Source: Ascidia mentula
Taxonomy: Eukaryota > Chordata > Ascidiacea > Phlebobranchia > Ascidiidae
Length of the DNA: 64,000 bases
Assembly (NCBI GenBank): GCA_947561715.1
Contig: OX387201.1
Coordinates: forward strand, 21,714,001 to 21,778,000
Reading direction: 5' to 3'
Shown here: positions 38,201-49,556 of the stretch, in pieces
How positions within the stretch are numbered: the stretch's first letter is position 1
How the letters are laid out: every line of letters begins with the position of its first letter
Made by a program: the position numbers and the translations under genes
Notes under the pieces: model-generated
Database searches by the model: none
Told to the model about the DNA's origin: nothing
The model's input: the letters and a program-made list of their open reading frames with translations, nothing else

Positions 38201-38871
38201 TTTTGTGAAATTTATTGATAAGTCCATTGCCTTTCTAAACCAAGAAAATAGTGGTAACAACTGGAATAAACATGGAAGAAAATAAATTTTTATGAAGGAA
38301 AAATTCAGTTCTGTGGTATATGCAGGACATTCCCGTTGAGTGGAATATTGAGTTGCTGAAAAATGCCCCGAACCCAACTGGAATATTAAGAAGCAAGGCA
38401 TCAGGGGAACCCCCGATGTGTATGGCAATATCAGTGCTAAATGCACTCAAGCGTGCAGTAGAGGCATCCAAGCATGATCGTTCATTGACTGATTTCTTTC
38501 AAATGCGTGAGTAGCTTTTGTCCAATTACCCTAAAGTCAATATTGTTTTTCAAACGTTTTATTGCAACAAAACTATGATTTTTATGTATATTGATTCCTT
38601 TTGATGAGTTTCTGTTGACCGATTCCGGGAATCACTTCCTATTCCCGCCAAGGACTGCAACGATTTGCATCTTTTGTTGTTGGCCACATTTATAAAAACA
38701 TACCTTTCCATAAATGTGGCTTTTCATGAGTTTTGTAATAAGCAGGAACATTCCCAAAATAAGTTGTATTTAAAATATTTTGTTTCTATTTCTGCAGCAA
38801 CTCCATCGACCGTGGAACAAATCTTTCTGTGTGAGAAGATCGACCCTCTCAAGGAGTTTACATTAACTTAA
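26233..38871 (+). CDS. Aldehyde oxidase-like molybdo-flavoenzyme (xanthine oxidase family), complete
   Basis: Twenty-seven exons join in frame to 1,280 codons, close to the family's usual 1,330. Exon starts: 26233, 26476, 27039, 27589, 27910, 28370, 28776, 29379, 29630, 31377, 31734, 32027, 32262, 32506, 34208, 34775, 35312, 35594, 35903, 36221, 36556, 36820, 37127, 37535, 38024, 38326 and 38798. Domains in order: 2Fe-2S ([24 protein letters not shown]), FAD ([14 protein letters not shown]), then molybdenum domains ([47 protein letters not shown] with the catalytic Glu near residue 1224). Substrate pocket: the xanthine-dehydrogenase Glu of QEHFY is Tyr (NQYHFYMET), and the TAFRGFG Arg region reads STWCRSP. 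The usual FFxGYRKT segment of the NAD-using enzyme reads FFSHKTMP. These point to an aldehyde oxidase using oxygen. It would act in the cytosol. The start is the ATG after an in-frame TAG. Confidence 0.95.
29204..29345 (-). repeat. Interspersed element, family also at 45.4, 58.0 and 59.5 kb
   Basis: Reads AGTACCACAAAGTGG ... CAGCTGCACTGATAAGACC ... CTGTCTGCAGCT, the reverse complement of the element at 59483-59643. It lies in an intron of the oxidase gene. Confidence 0.7.
29805..31376. other. Large intron 9 of the oxidase gene
   Basis: The part from about 29830 to 30170 is more GC- and CpG-rich than its surroundings and holds overlapping frames on both strands without family motifs. It may be an unrecognised inserted element. 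No oxidase exon is missing here, since exons 9 and 10 join in frame. Confidence 0.5.
32752..32830 (+). repeat. Fragment of the interspersed element family
   Basis: GAGCTGAAGACAGGTG ... TTTCGACCTGAAACGTCTCA ... GTGGCACTGTG matches the left half of the element at 59483-59643. Confidence 0.6.
33080..33321. mobile_element. Non-autonomous palindromic element (MITE-like) with about 98-bp inverted arms
   Basis: The left end GCTATAACAACAAGAACACC is mirrored at the right end by GGTGTTCTTGTTGTTATAGC. The arms stay alignable to the inner CATCTGTCTGCAGCT, leaving a spacer of about 45 bp. It has no coding capacity. It sits in intron 14 of the oxidase gene. Fragments of the same arm occur at 24421-24495, 44440-44500 and 52850-52900. 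Confidence 0.85.
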
Positions 38872-39897
38872 CCTTGCTGCCATGTTTTTCCATAAAAGTT
38901 CATCTGACGCACTTAGAATCTACATTTGTGTTACCTTGACAAAACGCACCAAATGACAGAAGTAATATCTTGTGTACATAAGTAGGGCGTCGATTTTTTA
39001 TTGCGTGTCGAACATCTTGAGAAAAATTGTCGTGCGTATCGAATAGCAAAAGTGTCGTATCTGGTAACTAACGCATGAGAACGACCATATTTCAATTACA
39101 GGATTCTTGTACTTGCATAAGTTTAGAATACAGGTTGAAATAACGACAAAACAATTAAAAACTTTGCAAGTTGTAGACTGCTATGTCTCTTTTAAAGTGC
39201 GATTGAACCAAAAATGGTACTTGTTTCGTAACAATGCAACTTGTTTGGAACGGCACCAAATAACAGAGGCAACATCTTGTGTACATAAGTATGAGATTGC
39301 GAAACTCATTACAATTACCGGCATAACTCTGTGCTCCTGCTACGTCATAAGAGCCACAACAACTCGTCGCCATCCACAAAGTTATTTTTTAAGTAATATC
39401 CTTACAACACTATTTGGCAAAAGAATCACCTCCACAAATATATACAAACTATATACAACTCTCTGAAACTGAAAATACGACTTTAATAATGGACTTTTTT
39501 GAAGCACATCGCCATATCTTCTTCCAGGAATTTGTTTGTGTGCTGCTTTAAAATATTTGGTCCTGCCTCAAAAAAATAAAGAGTGGATTGTTGTCTTCAG
39601 ATAGGTAGTTTGCAAAAATTAGTGCGCACGTCATTATGGTTACGTCATTGTGCCTTTTGCTTGTGTCCATTGATGTTTCGTTTGTCGAGTGAATAACATT
39701 AAAGATAATGTGTTTGTGAGGTTGGTTTGTGTTCAGTGCCAACGCAGCTAACTTGAAACTATCCCCATACAAAACAACAATTCTACACATACAGAGAGAT
39801 ATATGGTTGTATTATAAAGCAGAATATAGAAGGTGGGTTATACACGGGAAACAATTTTGCTTTGTACAGCCGTAAGTTGCAATAGACAACTATGTAC
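38872..39897. other. Convergent intergenic region
   Basis: Lies between the 3' ends of the oxidase gene (+) and the CUB-ZP gene (-). AATAAA on the plus strand at 39575-39580 and TTTATT near 38996 could serve the two genes. No coding exon is seen. Confidence 0.5.
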
Positions 39898-42800
39898 TCA
39901 GTAATCACGTCCAGTTTCCTTGTTGAAACGACGTCTCAAGAACCAAGCAACCAACCCCAGCACAATAACAAGCAGAAGGACGATGAATCCAACTGCTATG
40001 TAAACACCTTTCATATCCTGGAAACCATCAGATTTCAATGCTTCTTTTACCTCTGCAAATATACGGGTAAATTAATAAAGCGACGATACGTGTAGAAAGA
40101 GGTCTATTTGTTTTGATCACAAATATTTACATGTGAATGAAATACATTAAATGTCGCCAATTTGCGTTTTGTTACGCATTAAAAAAGCAGCGTGATTCAG
40201 CTTTTAAGTAAGTAAAGTCAAGTTCTCACCAATGCAAGTTTTTTCGTCATTCCCGAGATGGCTGCCTTTAAAACAGAAACATTGGACAAATCCAAGTTCA
40301 TCGTTACAGAAATCTGAACATCCACCATTTTCCTACATAAGCTATAGTTTTAAGGCCGTGATTTATTAATGATGGTTGACAAGAAATATCCCAAACAATG
40401 TAAAAGTATTAAATTTTTCGCTAAATGTCTTGCTTTCAACAGAATTATTATAGTAAACGTTTCGTTGTACTACTTTTATTCATGCACAGAAAATACATGG
40501 GTTTCCAAATGTCTTTTCTAGGTTTTCTTCGATACGGGACGGTTTGAAGTCAATGTAAAATGTATCACAAAGTTTCCCTCACCTTTCCACACAAATCCGG
40601 AGCTGAAACGTAGAATGGTCCAACCGTTAAAATCTCTTCTATATCCGCATCCACTGATCGACGTTCACGTCTTTGTGAGCAATTCTGTGAAGGCATTTAA
40701 ACACGCTTGTGTCTTTACATTAACTGGTCTCAACATAAAATTTGGTTCAAAATGTTTTATTTTTTGTATCTTCTGCTTGGCCAACGTTGCAATATTTTTT
40801 TTCCAACCAAACGAAGCATGCAATATGATTGTGGATAAAAAAAACCTCACTGGTTGTTGGCAATTGCCGTTGGTATTATCGCATAATTGCACGTAACAGT
40901 GAGCGTACAGTGATTGCTCGTTCACAGACACGTTGTTCCACACGAATGAGCGAAACTTAAATGATCCGAATGTCCTTTGGTAGTTTCTCAAAATTACGAT
41001 TGAATCTTCTGACTCCAACTCGTGGACGACTTTGCAACTGCGATTGCAAGAATATTCTGTAAACTTGGGAATGGCAGAAATATTCAAAAGATGTTTGCTA
41101 AAATTTTAAGCGAAATAAAAGAAATTTTATCATAAAGTTTTTTTCAATATTTTGGAAAGAACTTTTTGTGGAACACTGAAATTAAGTGAGAAAAAAATAG
41201 AAAAGTTTTTTGCTTTCTTTAATCACGTGCATTTCAATAAAGCTGGTAGGACTAAAATAACAGGGATTAAATTTAACAATTCTTTGTTTGCATTAAATTA
41301 GTCGTTTTTTACCTTTCTGTGATGAGTTCATATTTCAAACCTCCTTCATCAGAACCCAAGTTGCTGACCCAGCACGATTTTAACTGACAAACAGAGTTTC
41401 ATTAAAACATTGCGTAACTAGAAAAGGAATCTTTGGAAATTTACCTGAAAGTTTTATTTCAAATGTTTTAAAAGCAACATAAGTTTGTAAATAACCTCCA
41501 TACTTATCATACCCAAGATAGTGGTAATTTATATGAATCCTGCGTTTGATGCTTACCAATACAATGAACTTTTCACTTGCGGCCGAATCAACCTTAGCGT
41601 AAACGAAGTTTGGAACTTGGACGATTGAATTTGATCTGAGTGGATTTTTCATTTGCTCGTCACTAAACAACTCAAATCTAATAGTAATATTCCCGACACT
41701 ACGATGTGAAGTCAGATAACTTTCTTTCCTGTTAAGTTTCAACAAACGCATAAATGCCACCAAACTAAAAAAGTAAACATATTACAATGCGTACAGTTTA
41801 GTGGATATTGCTCCAGAAGCAGTTTTGATATCTCTGTTTAACATTCCTGGAATAAAGCACGATATTTGCCAGAATGGATTGTAAGATGTCCGTCTCACAA
41901 CTTGAGTGGTAAATTTGTAATGGCGAACTTGGTACATGATGCTTACGTTGTTTTGGGATTTCTGAAAAAAAATTTGGAGGTAGAGTTTTTTATTCAACTA
42001 ATTGGAGCCTAGCTAGTGAAAACAGTGCGCAACCTACACCTCTCTGCAGAACCAATTAAAGACAATTTAGTTGTTTCAAATACACTTGTTACATTTTTTT
42101 AAATGGTAGTGACATTGTTTGCCTCAGCAAAGAGTAAAATACTAAGATGCGACTTAAGTAAACAAGTTGCTTTCTTTCGTGGGTCGGTCTTTAGAAAACG
42201 TGGTCAGGGGTTATGCGGAGTTCGTTAACTTCGCACGTTATGCGCGTAAATACTATGCAAAACGACTGAGCTGCCGTAGCTCAATAGGTAGAGCGGTAAG
42301 CCTAGTATGCCCAAGGTCGTTAGTTCAAACCTTACCGGGAGCTTGAATTTTCAGAGCTCGCCACGATGGTTATGAAAAAAATTGGGTGAACGAGGTAAGC
42401 TGCAATGCCTTGGCTAAGAAACCGTAAGCGAGACCACTATAGGTATTTGTTCATTCCAAAATATGAACCTGGAGGCATTGGTCCACAAGGACAGGCCTGT
42501 TTTGAGGATAAAATCGCAACACAGTTTAAGTCATTCACTTGTGATATAACTAAGAGTGCAAGTTTGGACAAAGGTGACGTCATATTTACGTGTATTGTGA
42601 ACGCAATCGCAGACCGTAGTGCTACTTTCTGAATTAAACCCGTCACAGTTGGATTTTCGATGTAGGTTTAAGTGAGATTTTCAATATAGGCGATATTATA
42701 TCAGGATCATAATCAATGTTTACTCAGGCAATATATTTCTTCCCCCTTACCTCCAGAGTTGAAGGACACGCGTCCAGTTCAAATTGGAAAACAGGATTTC

Positions 42801-45075
42801 CAGTCGTAGCTTTACAACTTCCAGGGAGAGAATCAAGACTTGTCATTGTACGATTCGAAATATACAAAATATCTTCTCCACTTGCTTCCAATGCTCTTAA
42901 CCCATGGGAACTGACACTGGAATAAAAGTTGTCAAAATTATCGCCTGACCCTTGGTATTTTTAATGTCGAGGGAAAATAAACAAAGTCACCTAGCTATTT
43001 AATCTCCCAACAATTTGTTTTATTTGCTGGATTTAAATTTTATTTTCAGAATTAATCAACCTTCACATCCTTACTTTAATTTGATTGAATTTGTGTTACA
43101 TTCCATTTCATCATACAGCTTGCAACCTGAATGTAACAAATGAAATCTATTGGACCCACAAACAATTATTAATAAATCTAAATAACAAAATCAACATGGT
43201 TCAAATTATTCAACCAGAAAAAAACGTTTCTATGATCACATTTACAACCTGTCGATCTGATGTTGATTGATGGATGAGGAGTTTTGGTGTTGAAGACGAA
43301 TATTTGAATATTAATTCTTCGGGCTTGAAGTTTTATGTTATGATTCCCGCCAATAATTACCCCGGGATGTGAAGGATCATCGGATAAAATCTGTGCAACA
43401 AAAAACTGTTCCAACTCGCGCAATGTGCTTTTACCAAAAGGACAAGCTTTGTGAAAACCCAGAAATCCTGTTCCATCATACGAAGACAGAATTTACATCG
43501 CCACTGAATACAGTGGGAAAATAACAAAAATACAAAATGTAACTTACGTACAGTCCGTCAGCGTAACCATCTGTATTATTAAACCTGGAAGAAGCTGAAG
43601 CAGATATTGTGAAATTACATCTCAATTGGGCTTGTCACAGTATAATTACAAGCTAGGAATTGTAACAAATTCCCATCGCTCGAAGTTGGAAGAACAAGAG
43701 TTGTTGGAAGATCGTCCACGTTCAACTCCGAATCACAAGATTGTTCGTTAACTAAAGAACATTTTGTGATTTACATACGTGCACGAATTCACGCACATTG
43801 AACGTTTCTATATAAGCAAAATTGCCCATATATGTATATGAGCAAAGTCACCTATGTATATATATATACAATATTTACACAAAATCTGTATCACTAATCC
43901 TACTTTTTTTTAGCAAATAAGCATGTGTGATCGATCTAATTAAACACTCAAAACGCAGTACAAAATGTAAAACTGTAAGTATTAAATTTATTAAGGTCGT
44001 CATATGTTCTGTGTTGAATTTGTGGCTCCAACTAAGCTAACGTCCATTTATCTTAATTTTATCCTTTTTAAGTCCAGGTGTAGCGCGTTACGGTTAACAG
44101 GTGTGTTCAACATCTACACGCAGAGTTGTTATGAGCACGGATTTTAAAGGGTATTGTGCTAATGCTTGAAGCAAGTCCGACTAGACTTAAAGAGAAAAAG
44201 TATACCTGTCACAACGGATTTACGTTGATTCTACCTTTAATAAATCCAAAATAGGGTTCTAAACTTGAAGAAATGCCTCGCAACGTGGGACAACTGAAAT
44301 ACATGGAACCTGTATCTGATTTCACAATTCCTGTTGTACTTCCATCACCAGTAAACGTTCCTAACAAGGCACCGTTTGTGTTGTTTCCTTCGTAAACCTA
44401 CAATCAAACATAAAACACAGTTAAGAAAAACGATAGATATTCTATACCTTTTAGGTCGGCACAGTGGCCATATGTCTGCAGCTTATACACAATATTCTAT
44501 TCCGTTTGAACTCGTTTTAACTAAACACCAAATATGCAATAAACTAATTATCACAATTTTATCATCAATATCGTGTGTGACTGCGTAACCTACTTGAGCT
44601 GATGCCTATTTTATGTAAATACAACACTGTCATTGTGACACGTTTATAAGTTGTTTTGATTACATCAGATCCTTATGATAAAATGCAAAATTGACTTTAA
44701 AGTTTCCCTGATAGCCGTGCAAACAAGTGAATATTTTCACCAAACAAATGTTGTCGCCAAGTGAATATTTCCACAAATTCATCGCAGCAACTCCGCCACT
44801 GCCTGTAGTAAACGCTCGTCCATAACCTGTACACGAGGATCTGATCGGAATAGAACCAGTTTTGTGTCCACTATAAGCTGACAGACCACAATATGTCGAC
44901 CCTCCACCTACACAAACATGGAGAGTAACATATTTGCGAACAATCAATCCACACTTACTTAGCTTGTTAACAAATAAGTTTAGCTATGCTATGTTATTCC
45001 TGCATATGCTTAACTAAACCCCTTCATACCTGTTACTAATTCCAGGCAGATACAGAAGAGAAAAACTACTTCCAT
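39898..45075 (-). CDS. CUB-ZP-EGF transmembrane protein (678 aa), complete
   Basis: Sixteen minus-strand exons join in phase to 678 residues. In transcript order: 45030-45075, 44696-44907, 44235-44397, 43619-43751, 43548-43584, 43435-43503, 43249-43390, 43075-43126, 42751-42916, 41795-41961, 41557-41728, 41313-41383, 40851-41097, 40583-40684, 40230-40332 and 39898-40052. Residues 1-16 are a signal peptide (MEVVFLFCICLELVTG) and about 18-140 a CUB domain (STYCG..., KVYEGNN). About 141-267 is an unassigned Cys-bearing segment. Residues 268-560 are a ZP domain (LKSCWVSNL, FRSFVWNN, CYVQLCDN). RRERR at 564-568 is a furin-like site in the place where ZP proteins are cut. About 594-628 is an EGF-like domain (GGCSDFCND, CFCFKG). 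A helix at about 643-666 anchors it, with a short basic tail. ZP proteins polymerise into extracellular filaments, so a coat, egg or gut-lumen role is likely. A partial copy lies at 56833-57627. Confidence 0.9.
42270..42440 (+). repeat. tRNA-derived SINE in an intron of the CUB-ZP gene
   Basis: The head 42270-42342 folds partly like a tRNA: acceptor arms GCTGCCG/CGGGAGC with one mismatch, D-stem GCTC/GAGC, and T-arm GTTAG/CTTAC around TTCAAAC. The anticodon stem does not pair well and a body follows, so it is a SINE and not a tRNA gene. It is the same family as 18375-18580. Confidence 0.7.
44440..44500. repeat. Palindromic-element fragment present only in the left duplicate
   Basis: ACCTTTTAGGTCGGCACAGTGG ... 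TGTCTGCAGCTTATACACAA-like sequence matches the arm at 33130-33185. It is absent at the equivalent place near 57030 in the right copy, so it was gained or lost after duplication. Confidence 0.65.
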
Positions 45076-48000
45076 TTAAAAGATATTTTCTAGTATTATA
45101 AAATTCTGTGGATGACAAAATAAATCCTAATAATAATAAAAGGCTTTTTCGGCAACACTATTATGTCAAGTCTGTAACGAACGAAACGTAGATGGAAATA
45201 AACAATATTTTCACAAGAGCTTTTTTGTATTATAATCATGCATGCTAACATTAGTAATGAAATAAATTTTAACCATAGACAACAAAGGACTGCCTGTGAT
45301 GGTTGTTTACGTCATGACGTTACCAGCAACGTGAGGATTTGGTGACCATACAGACTTGTCTCAACGTCATGTTATATTTTTACAATTTTATGTTTGGAAA
45401 CATGCTGTTTGAGAAGGGCTGTAGAAGGTCGCCCAGTGCCACATAAGTTTATATGCAAAAAAAACCATAACAATCTTTGAGAGCTGCTGACAGGGTGGAC
45501 ACACTGTTTTGGACCGTCATTAATACAGCTGTTGACTGTGGCACTGGGCGACCTTTTACACTAGCAGGCACATAGATTTCCACTTTGTGGTGCCTTTCCG
45601 TCACCGTCAATCCGTTGGGTACCAAACTGGGTACCAAAAAACAGAGGCGAACCACCTTACAGGTCGAAACAATTTATACTCCCTGTCTACAGCTTAAACA
45701 AACAAATAAGGTTTAACAAGTTTCATTTTTCAGACCATATAATTACAACAAGTATAATCAGGCTGTTTACCTACTAAGTTTTTTTTATATCCACCTGATA
45801 AATAATGATGCAGGTAAATTATAAAGCACTTAACCCTTTGAGATTTTCACAGGTTATCCAGACGTGCAGAGTTAAATAACTAATTCCTGTTTAAATTTCG
45901 TCGCCAGCAAATGGTGTAAGAGCTAGCATGGCACATGTACGTCATCTTCTTAATTATTTTTGTCTGATTGCTCTTCCCGTCACGTTTCTTGGCGCTTCTG
46001 TTACCACTCCGGAAATTCAATTTGAAAGTTTGTCCTGAATAAATTTTCACATACTTTTTCATTTCTGCTTCCTCATAGTTATTTGTTATAACGCAAATTT
46101 CTGCCGAGCTTTTACGATAAAACCTTTAAAGTTAAAATACTGAAAGGAGTAAAAACGTCATCAAATCCATAAATGCACGACAACTGGCACCGGAAGTCAC
46201 GTAGCAAACGTGCTCCAATGCACCATGAGCAAGATTACTGGCAGAGGAAATACTCGGGAAAGTGAATTGGACGTGACGTCAACATTTTGGAATCTCTTTA
46301 AACGCCAATGAAATTTTGAAGCCTGTTTGCGGAATAATTTAATCAACGCTAAACTACTGCTGTGCACTTTATCGCAAGTAAATAAAGCAAGATCTTGTTT
46401 TGTTTGCTATCGATTTAATCATAAATCTTATCTTCTTTTCCGTGAGTAACAAATAAAATTTGACATACAAATTCTTGTTCAAATACAACAGCTTTGTACG
46501 CATACGCAACCGTACATAAAACTGTGAGTCTCCACCTTTGCTACTTGCTTGACGTCACACATGATTTACTAACTTCTCGCTTTCAACTCAATTTAACTCT
46601 GCGCGATCAAAACAATTGATTGCAAAGCGAAACCGACCGCTGTTACGTCCCAGATTCTTTCTTTGATGTAACATTTTTTTACTCATAATCGCATCTTGTT
46701 CACCCACAGGCCTACATGCCTGCAGTTCCCGACGTCCATTTCCCTTCCACTTTTTTCTGTTATTTCATTCAGTTGCTTCTGTTTGTTCGTGTGCTTACTC
46801 GGGGGTTTAACCCCATGCAGATTATTCATACTTTTATTATTTCTTAGTTATTGCTTGAAAACCGACTATTTTTATACTTTTTATTTAATTTTTTATTTCT
46901 TTTTAAGTGAGGTACTTAACTTTTTCCTATCTGTTTTCACTTTTTGTCAGTTGGAGAAATTGATGATGCCTTTTTAGTCGAAATATATTTTTCTCATTAA
47001 AAAATCCATCTGAGGTGTCCACAGATCGCTTTGTGAAATATAATACATAATTATATCGATACGGTGTGCGATCGACAGCCTGTCAGGGGCCTTTTCTTTT
47101 TAAATTGATGCAGTTTTTATTCATTAATCGCATCCTGCGCACTCATTTAATATCTCTCTTTAGGGGTGAAGGCCGTATCTCTGTATTTCTGTGAAAAAGA
47201 GTTTCTCTGTCGGGAAATGCCCTTCTCGAACTAACTTTGTGTAACAATGCAATGGGTCATGCATGGGCGTTGTGTTGGAATGAGCGCAAATGAACAGGCT
47301 GTTGGCAGGGCGATTTTGATCGTGTTTGGGGCAGTTTTACTATGGTTTCCAGGGTTATTAGTCAGGCAGTAAATTGGCACAGGGTGCTGTTGAACAAGTA
47401 ACTGAAAAACTACCAACATATTGAGATGGATTTTGTGGAAAAATGAATCACAGAAAGTATGCTCAATTTGTAATTTTCTGTTAGTTCCGGCCCTTGTCTA
47501 GGAATTCTGGTAAAAATTATATTCGAGATAACTACTTTAACCGCTCCCCCAGGGGCATTTTGCCCCCTTGTTGGCCATCATTTTGGCAAAAAAAGCAAAA
47601 AAAGTGTAGGTTTATTTTGTGAAAATGAATCACAGGAAGTACCCTCCATTTGCAACAAAGTAAAGCCACCAACCCTCCTCTACACAATTCATTAAGAATT
47701 ACATGTCTTATAACTGTTTATAGCTCCCCCAGGGCAGTTTGGCGGTGAGCCTTTGCATAACCCCCCAATGTGTTGTCTTAATGCAGCTGCAATCCATTTT
47801 TCTCTGTTAAGCATAACCCTGTTTACATGGCCAAGTCGACTTGTCGACTCGTGACCGGGTCACGTGATTTTCAAATTCGACGCGCGAAAACGACGAATTT
47901 ACATGCGGCTTTTAAGTCAGCTTAAGTTAAGCTGTCTCGGGCTGACAGGCTGTAAATTCAGACTCTGTACTAAATAAATTATCAATATTACGCAAATGCT

Positions 48001-49556
48001 TGCTGCAAATTGGTCCTTGATTATAATGTGAGTTTACTTTGCCAGATATAATAGATGATTTTACTACAAAGCCTGCTGCAACCCATACTTTTTTTAATTT
48101 CTGACTAAACTAAAAGGCTGCATTTTCCTGGAATGTGTTCACAACAACACCATGGTAAGAGTATTCAAGTGAAAATTTCATGTTTAGTAGTATTAATTAT
48201 CTCTGTCCTTCTTCACAGGATCCTTTTCAGAAGTTGTCTAATCCCGTAATCCCATGTACAATTGAGTGTCAGAAAAGACTGAATGGAATGTTTCATACCA
48301 GCCCAATGTTAATTAATTTGAAACAAATATACAGAAGATGTGATAGTTACATAACATAAACTTGTGTCATGGCATTCTTGTCATATTTTTTTTTATTTTG
48401 ACAAACAGGAAAGGTTTACATAAGCCTGCTTTTGTATTTTATGGTTGATTGTTGTTCACATAATCCTTGCATAAATAAGATGCAGTAGCCTAAATATGAA
48501 TAAACAACCAGTTTGCATTGATTGTTATATTATAGCACATCCAGCAGCAAATGAAAACAGTTAACACAAGTGCATTCTTCTTTCAAACAAGTGTCAGCAT
48601 TCCTGCAATGTATTTGTTTCCTTCAGGTCTCCAAAATGCAACTTAGGTCCTCAACACGAATGCTGCTTGTTTGTATCTTGATGCTTGTACAATTCATTTA
48701 ACACTTGCGCAGTATTTATCAAAATTAACTCGAGTAAGCACATCCTTCTCGCCCCTGCAGCATAGAGCATACTCACGTAGTTGTACTAGAACTAGTTTAT
48801 TACTTTCAAGGTTTATTGTAAACAGCAAACCCTCAACGCACAACCTCATAAACAACTTACCTAATCCTAACTTCTTCGAGGCACTTGTCGCAACTGGGTT
48901 TAAGCTGATTTAATCGCTTAAGCTGTCCCGTAAACCACTCTTCGCGTTAGATCGAAGGCCGAGACGGCTTAAGACGCTTGCCTTTTTCTCTTCGCCGAAA
49001 ACGAGAGAGTCGGATCGGCGAGTCAGCTTCGAAGCCGTCTTAAACCGTCATTCCCCCTTCATGACTCGTCAGACCCAGAAATTGTTTTTGGCAAACAAGA
49101 GAAACTGTCACCACGTGCATGAAGGCGAATGACCTCTGAAGCACAATTTTTGAAGATTTAATTGTGAGATACGACCTTAACAAAGTTGGTACAATTTGAA
49201 TATTTGCTTTTATCTATAAAGTCAATAGTATTGCATATTTTAACATTCTTGTTTCCAAGTTTGTTCAGGCAATTTTAAATCCAGCAATAATATTAATAGA
49301 TAAGTGCGTTAGCTTATGTTTTCAACGTGCTTTAAAGCTGTATTTTACAAACAAGGCATGAATCAACAGGAGATAATACTGTGGGGACGAGGCATCCTGC
49401 TTAATTGTCCCTCAGTGTTCGTATCCTGCGAGGAAATGAGGCTAGAGTTATATTTGTATTCACGTACTATAGGTTAAACAGTTCTATAAGTATCAGCAGA
49501 AACAATTTCAAGTTATTTCAGGTTGCGTTACGTTTGGTTACTGAAGAATATTTATA
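45076..49556. other. Divergent intergenic region between the CUB-ZP and dead-protease genes
   Basis: No convincing coding exon. Frames at 46696-46977 and 48671-48913 have no family motif. The latter, compared with its duplicate at 61298-61540, shows mostly amino-acid-changing differences, which argues against coding. A GC-richer part near 47830-47940 and 48900-49070 may be ends of an unrecognised element. Confidence 0.5.
45440..45700. repeat. Composite interspersed element copy
   Basis: Starts TATGCAAAAAAAACCATAA, carries GAGCTGCTGACAGGGTGG, GCACATAGATTTCCACTTTG and GGGTACCAAACTGGGTACC, and closes with CCCTGTCTACAGCTT, an inverted match to its own left part. The right duplicate has a related but differently arranged version at 58000-58225. 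Confidence 0.7.

Noticed and set aside
42270-42342. Functional tRNA gene
   Set aside because: Acceptor and D arms pair but the anticodon stem does not, and a SINE body shared with another locus follows.
44341-44710. Non-canonical intron between the two CUB exons
   Set aside because: Using the GT at the obvious donor gives a frameshift, but an upstream donor (GTCAAT at 44690-44695 on the minus strand) joins in phase and gives a better CUB match, in both copies.
48671-48913. 80-codon frame present in both duplicates
   Set aside because: Differences between copies mostly change the amino acid, and there is no motif; presence in both copies is explained by the recent duplication.
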